DNA from: Atrina japonica
Lineage: Eukaryota; Mollusca; Bivalvia; Pterioida; Pinnidae
Assembly (NCBI GenBank): GCA_030159075.1
Contig: BROG01000997.1
Coordinates: 1-64,000, forward strand
Length of the DNA stretch: 64,000 bases
Reading direction: 5' to 3'
Shown here: positions 61,890 to 64,000 of the stretch, in pieces
Layout: each line of letters begins with the position of its first letter
Numbering within the stretch: position 1 is the first letter of the stretch
Translations under genes and position numbers: made by a program
The notes under the pieces: generated by a model
What the model was told of the DNA's origin: nothing
The model's database searches: none
What the model saw: the letters and a program-made list of their open reading frames with translations, nothing else

Positions 61890-62740
61890 AATTCATAGAT
61901 GTAGATTTTCTCAGACCAAGAATTTAGTAACTATTGAGCTAAATTGGCCACGCCCCAGTCCCTAGTTAATAACTCTCAGTTTTAGTAGAGTGTTCTATGA
62001 TCTTTCTAAAACTATATTCAATTTCGCTTTACAATGCGTAGAAAAGATTTTCTGTAATAAAGTACATTACCACTATATGGTCATGTTTGTCCCGCCCCAG
62101 ACCCTGAAACCCTGCTCCCAGGGTAATAAATTTCATAATTTAGGTAGAAAACTTTATGTTCTTTCTGAAAATGCATTCAGTTTTTCTTTTCAATTTATAG
62201 ATGTAAAGATCTTCAAGGACCAAGTATATAGTCATTATTTAGCTAAATTGGCCCTACCCCAGGATAATAAATTTCACAAAGGTAAATAGCTTTACGCTCT
62301 TTCTAAAATGTATTTAGTCTTTCTTTACAATGTGTAGAAGTAGAAAAGATTTTCTAAGACCAAATACATAATCACTATACGGCCTTATTGGCCCCGCCCC
62401 AGTTCCCACGGTAATAAATTCCACTATTTTGGTAGAGGGCTTATCCTCTTTCTAGCAATGTATTCAGTTTTTATCCTTGATTTGCAGGGATGCAGAAGAT
62501 TATTTTTTAAGTTTGGTTTTTTTTTTGGCAGTTTTGGCTCCACATACCCAGGGGGGTACCAGAGTTATGAAATTCACAATTTGTCTTCCCTTTACCCTAA
62601 GGAATCTTCTTACCAAATTTGAAGATGATTGGCCAAGTAGTTATCAGGGAGAAGTTAAAAATGTTCAATTGTTTCCAGATGATGCAATGGACAAAGATAT
62701 TCAGGAAAAGAATAGGGTCATCTGACTAATTAATCTTCAT
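61890..62740. repeat. ~145-bp degenerate repeat family (array 2) with conserved end block
   Basis: About five units like those at 56270. The last block (62500..62720) reads through CTTACCAAATTTGAAGATGA, TTGGCCAAGTAGTTATCAGG and GAAGTTAAAAATGTTCAATT. I recall this block as a common repeat in bivalve DNA. The ORF at 62477..62725 falls within it and is not a gene in my view. Confidence 0.7.
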
Positions 62741-62744
62741 TAGT

Positions 62745-64000
62745 TCATAAATGAAAGACAGCAGGGAATTCTAAGGCTGGTTGCAAGCACATTCATTGGA
62801 TGACATTGTCCACAACCAAATGGGCAGTAGTGTCTATGCATTATTCAAATTATTCAATGATGGAAAGTCTTAAATTCTTATTTTAATGAATAGAAATTAC
62901 ATTCTCATAAATTTATTTGGGTTAAACGTTGCCAATCACATTTTCTGGCCATCACAAAATTCAGTCAAATGTTACTTGCATGAAAATACATGTTTGCTTT
63001 TATATACATCAGTAAATATTTTCAAGACTAATTTGTTTTTGATACAAATTTTTATTCAAAAGTAAAATAAGCAACAAATATACATCTACATCATGCACAC
63101 AGGGTCAAACATAGTGAAACTACGTTTCTCTTTCTGTTCCAGCCATTTTGGGGTATTGACATTCTTCATGCATTATGACATCACAATACAATTTATGACT
63201 AGAACTTCTGCGCTTTCTAGAATGCAGTAAATAGTTGTCAGACTTGACACAGATCTGTGTAGATCTAAATAAGACATGTAGATTATGCGTATACATGTAC
63301 ATAAACATGTACAGTTGATTCCACTTATTTGCATACCAGATAATTACATACTCATGTTTACTGCACAAAAACACACCACTATTTCTTATCTCTTTATTTT
63401 AAATATTCATTTTAACTGCATAGATTTAACCAAGAATTTCTATTAATTGCATAAAATATTCCCCAAAATGGGTTTAGGGTACTGATTTCAGCAAATGTTA
63501 TATGTAGAAATACAACAGCATATCAACTTGTGTTTTAGAAATGAAATATATCAAACTATGTTGTAAGAAAAATTTGCTTTTATGAAACTATTTAACCCTA
63601 ATGCTTTAATATTGAGAATCCATTACTACTGTGTGTCGCAACAAATTTGGGAAGTGAATTTTTGTAAATATTTCGTAAGAATGTCGTCGTTTGGGACCAT
63701 TATCCATACAGTCATTAAATATAACCAGTTATAAACTCTTACCCCCAATGATTACATTTCGACATAGAAATCGCCAAATTCTATTCATTATCTTTCTTCG
63801 AAATGAAACCAGGGCCTTGGACCATAAAACTATTCTCAGACAATTTTTGTTCTCAACTTCAAGATTTTACTCAGATTTTGAGAATTTTCTCAACTTGGGT
63901 AAAGTTATTCTGACCCCTATGTTCGCCTTGGGATAAATGAACGCAAACGTCATTGTCCCCCTAGAGTTTTTCGGGACATGTTTAATCCTTTGGGTTTCGA
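62745..64000. other. No recognisable gene
   Basis: AT-rich sequence with short ORFs only; no repeat or splice pattern supported. Confidence 0.45.

Noticed and set aside
62477..62725. 82-codon ORF as a host gene
   Set aside because: It lies in a repeated block that I recall as common repetitive DNA in bivalves.

Overview
This is a window of animal nuclear DNA, AT-rich and dominated by transposable elements. The tRNA-headed SINEs with a shared conserved tail, the hammerhead-ribozyme repeats and the many Penelope-like 3' tails suggest a mollusc, most likely a bivalve. I cannot name the species. Nothing bacterial or viral in the free-living sense is present.

I can support one host protein gene: a Barx-type homeobox gene on the minus strand. 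Exon 1 (38393..38129) carries the start codon and an EH1-like motif. The homeodomain exon (8272..7947) lies about 30 kb away. The donor and acceptor are both phase 1 and join in frame to give a protein of about 196 residues. Almost everything between 8.3 and 38.1 kb is therefore intron, and it is full of mobile DNA.

The intron holds a nearly full-length Ty3/gypsy-type LTR retroelement (15511..25604) in the opposite orientation to the host gene. Its LTRs are about 99% identical. It has a primer binding site, a splice donor, gag, a probable -1 frameshift signal with a 10-bp hairpin, and pol (protease, reverse transcriptase, RNase H, integrase). It ends with a broken 3' portion of an F-type envelope gene. 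A solo LTR of the same family sits at 59978..60657 with a TTAT target duplication.

Layout. 0-7 kb: LINE ORF1 and endonuclease fragments, and TA-flanked MITEs. 7.5-8.3 kb: a SINE and the Barx homeodomain exon. 9.5-10.85 kb: a 36-bp minisatellite. 12-13.3 kb: a Penelope-like RT with its 3' tail and a tRNA-like sequence. 15.5-25.6 kb: the retroelement. 26-32.5 kb: microsatellites, a LINE split by a TIR element, and a 26-bp satellite. 32.5-36 kb: two minus-strand LINE remnants. 38 kb: Barx exon 1. 42-47 kb: a pogo-like MITE, a LINE, a 233-bp inverted repeat, and a second gypsy remnant split by a SINE. 47.7-49.6 kb: a foldback containing a probable solo LTR. 51.2-53.2 kb: a composite inverted-repeat element with two hammerhead ribozymes 357 nt apart (a retrozyme-like dimer) and a small unexplained ORF. 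53.6-62.6 kb: several degenerate tandem repeat families and the solo LTR.

The most notable items are the hammerhead dimer inside its inverted-repeat shell, the retroelement's frameshift hairpin and splice signals, and the Barx gene with its transposon-filled intron. Element boundaries were read by eye and are approximate unless flanking duplications are given.
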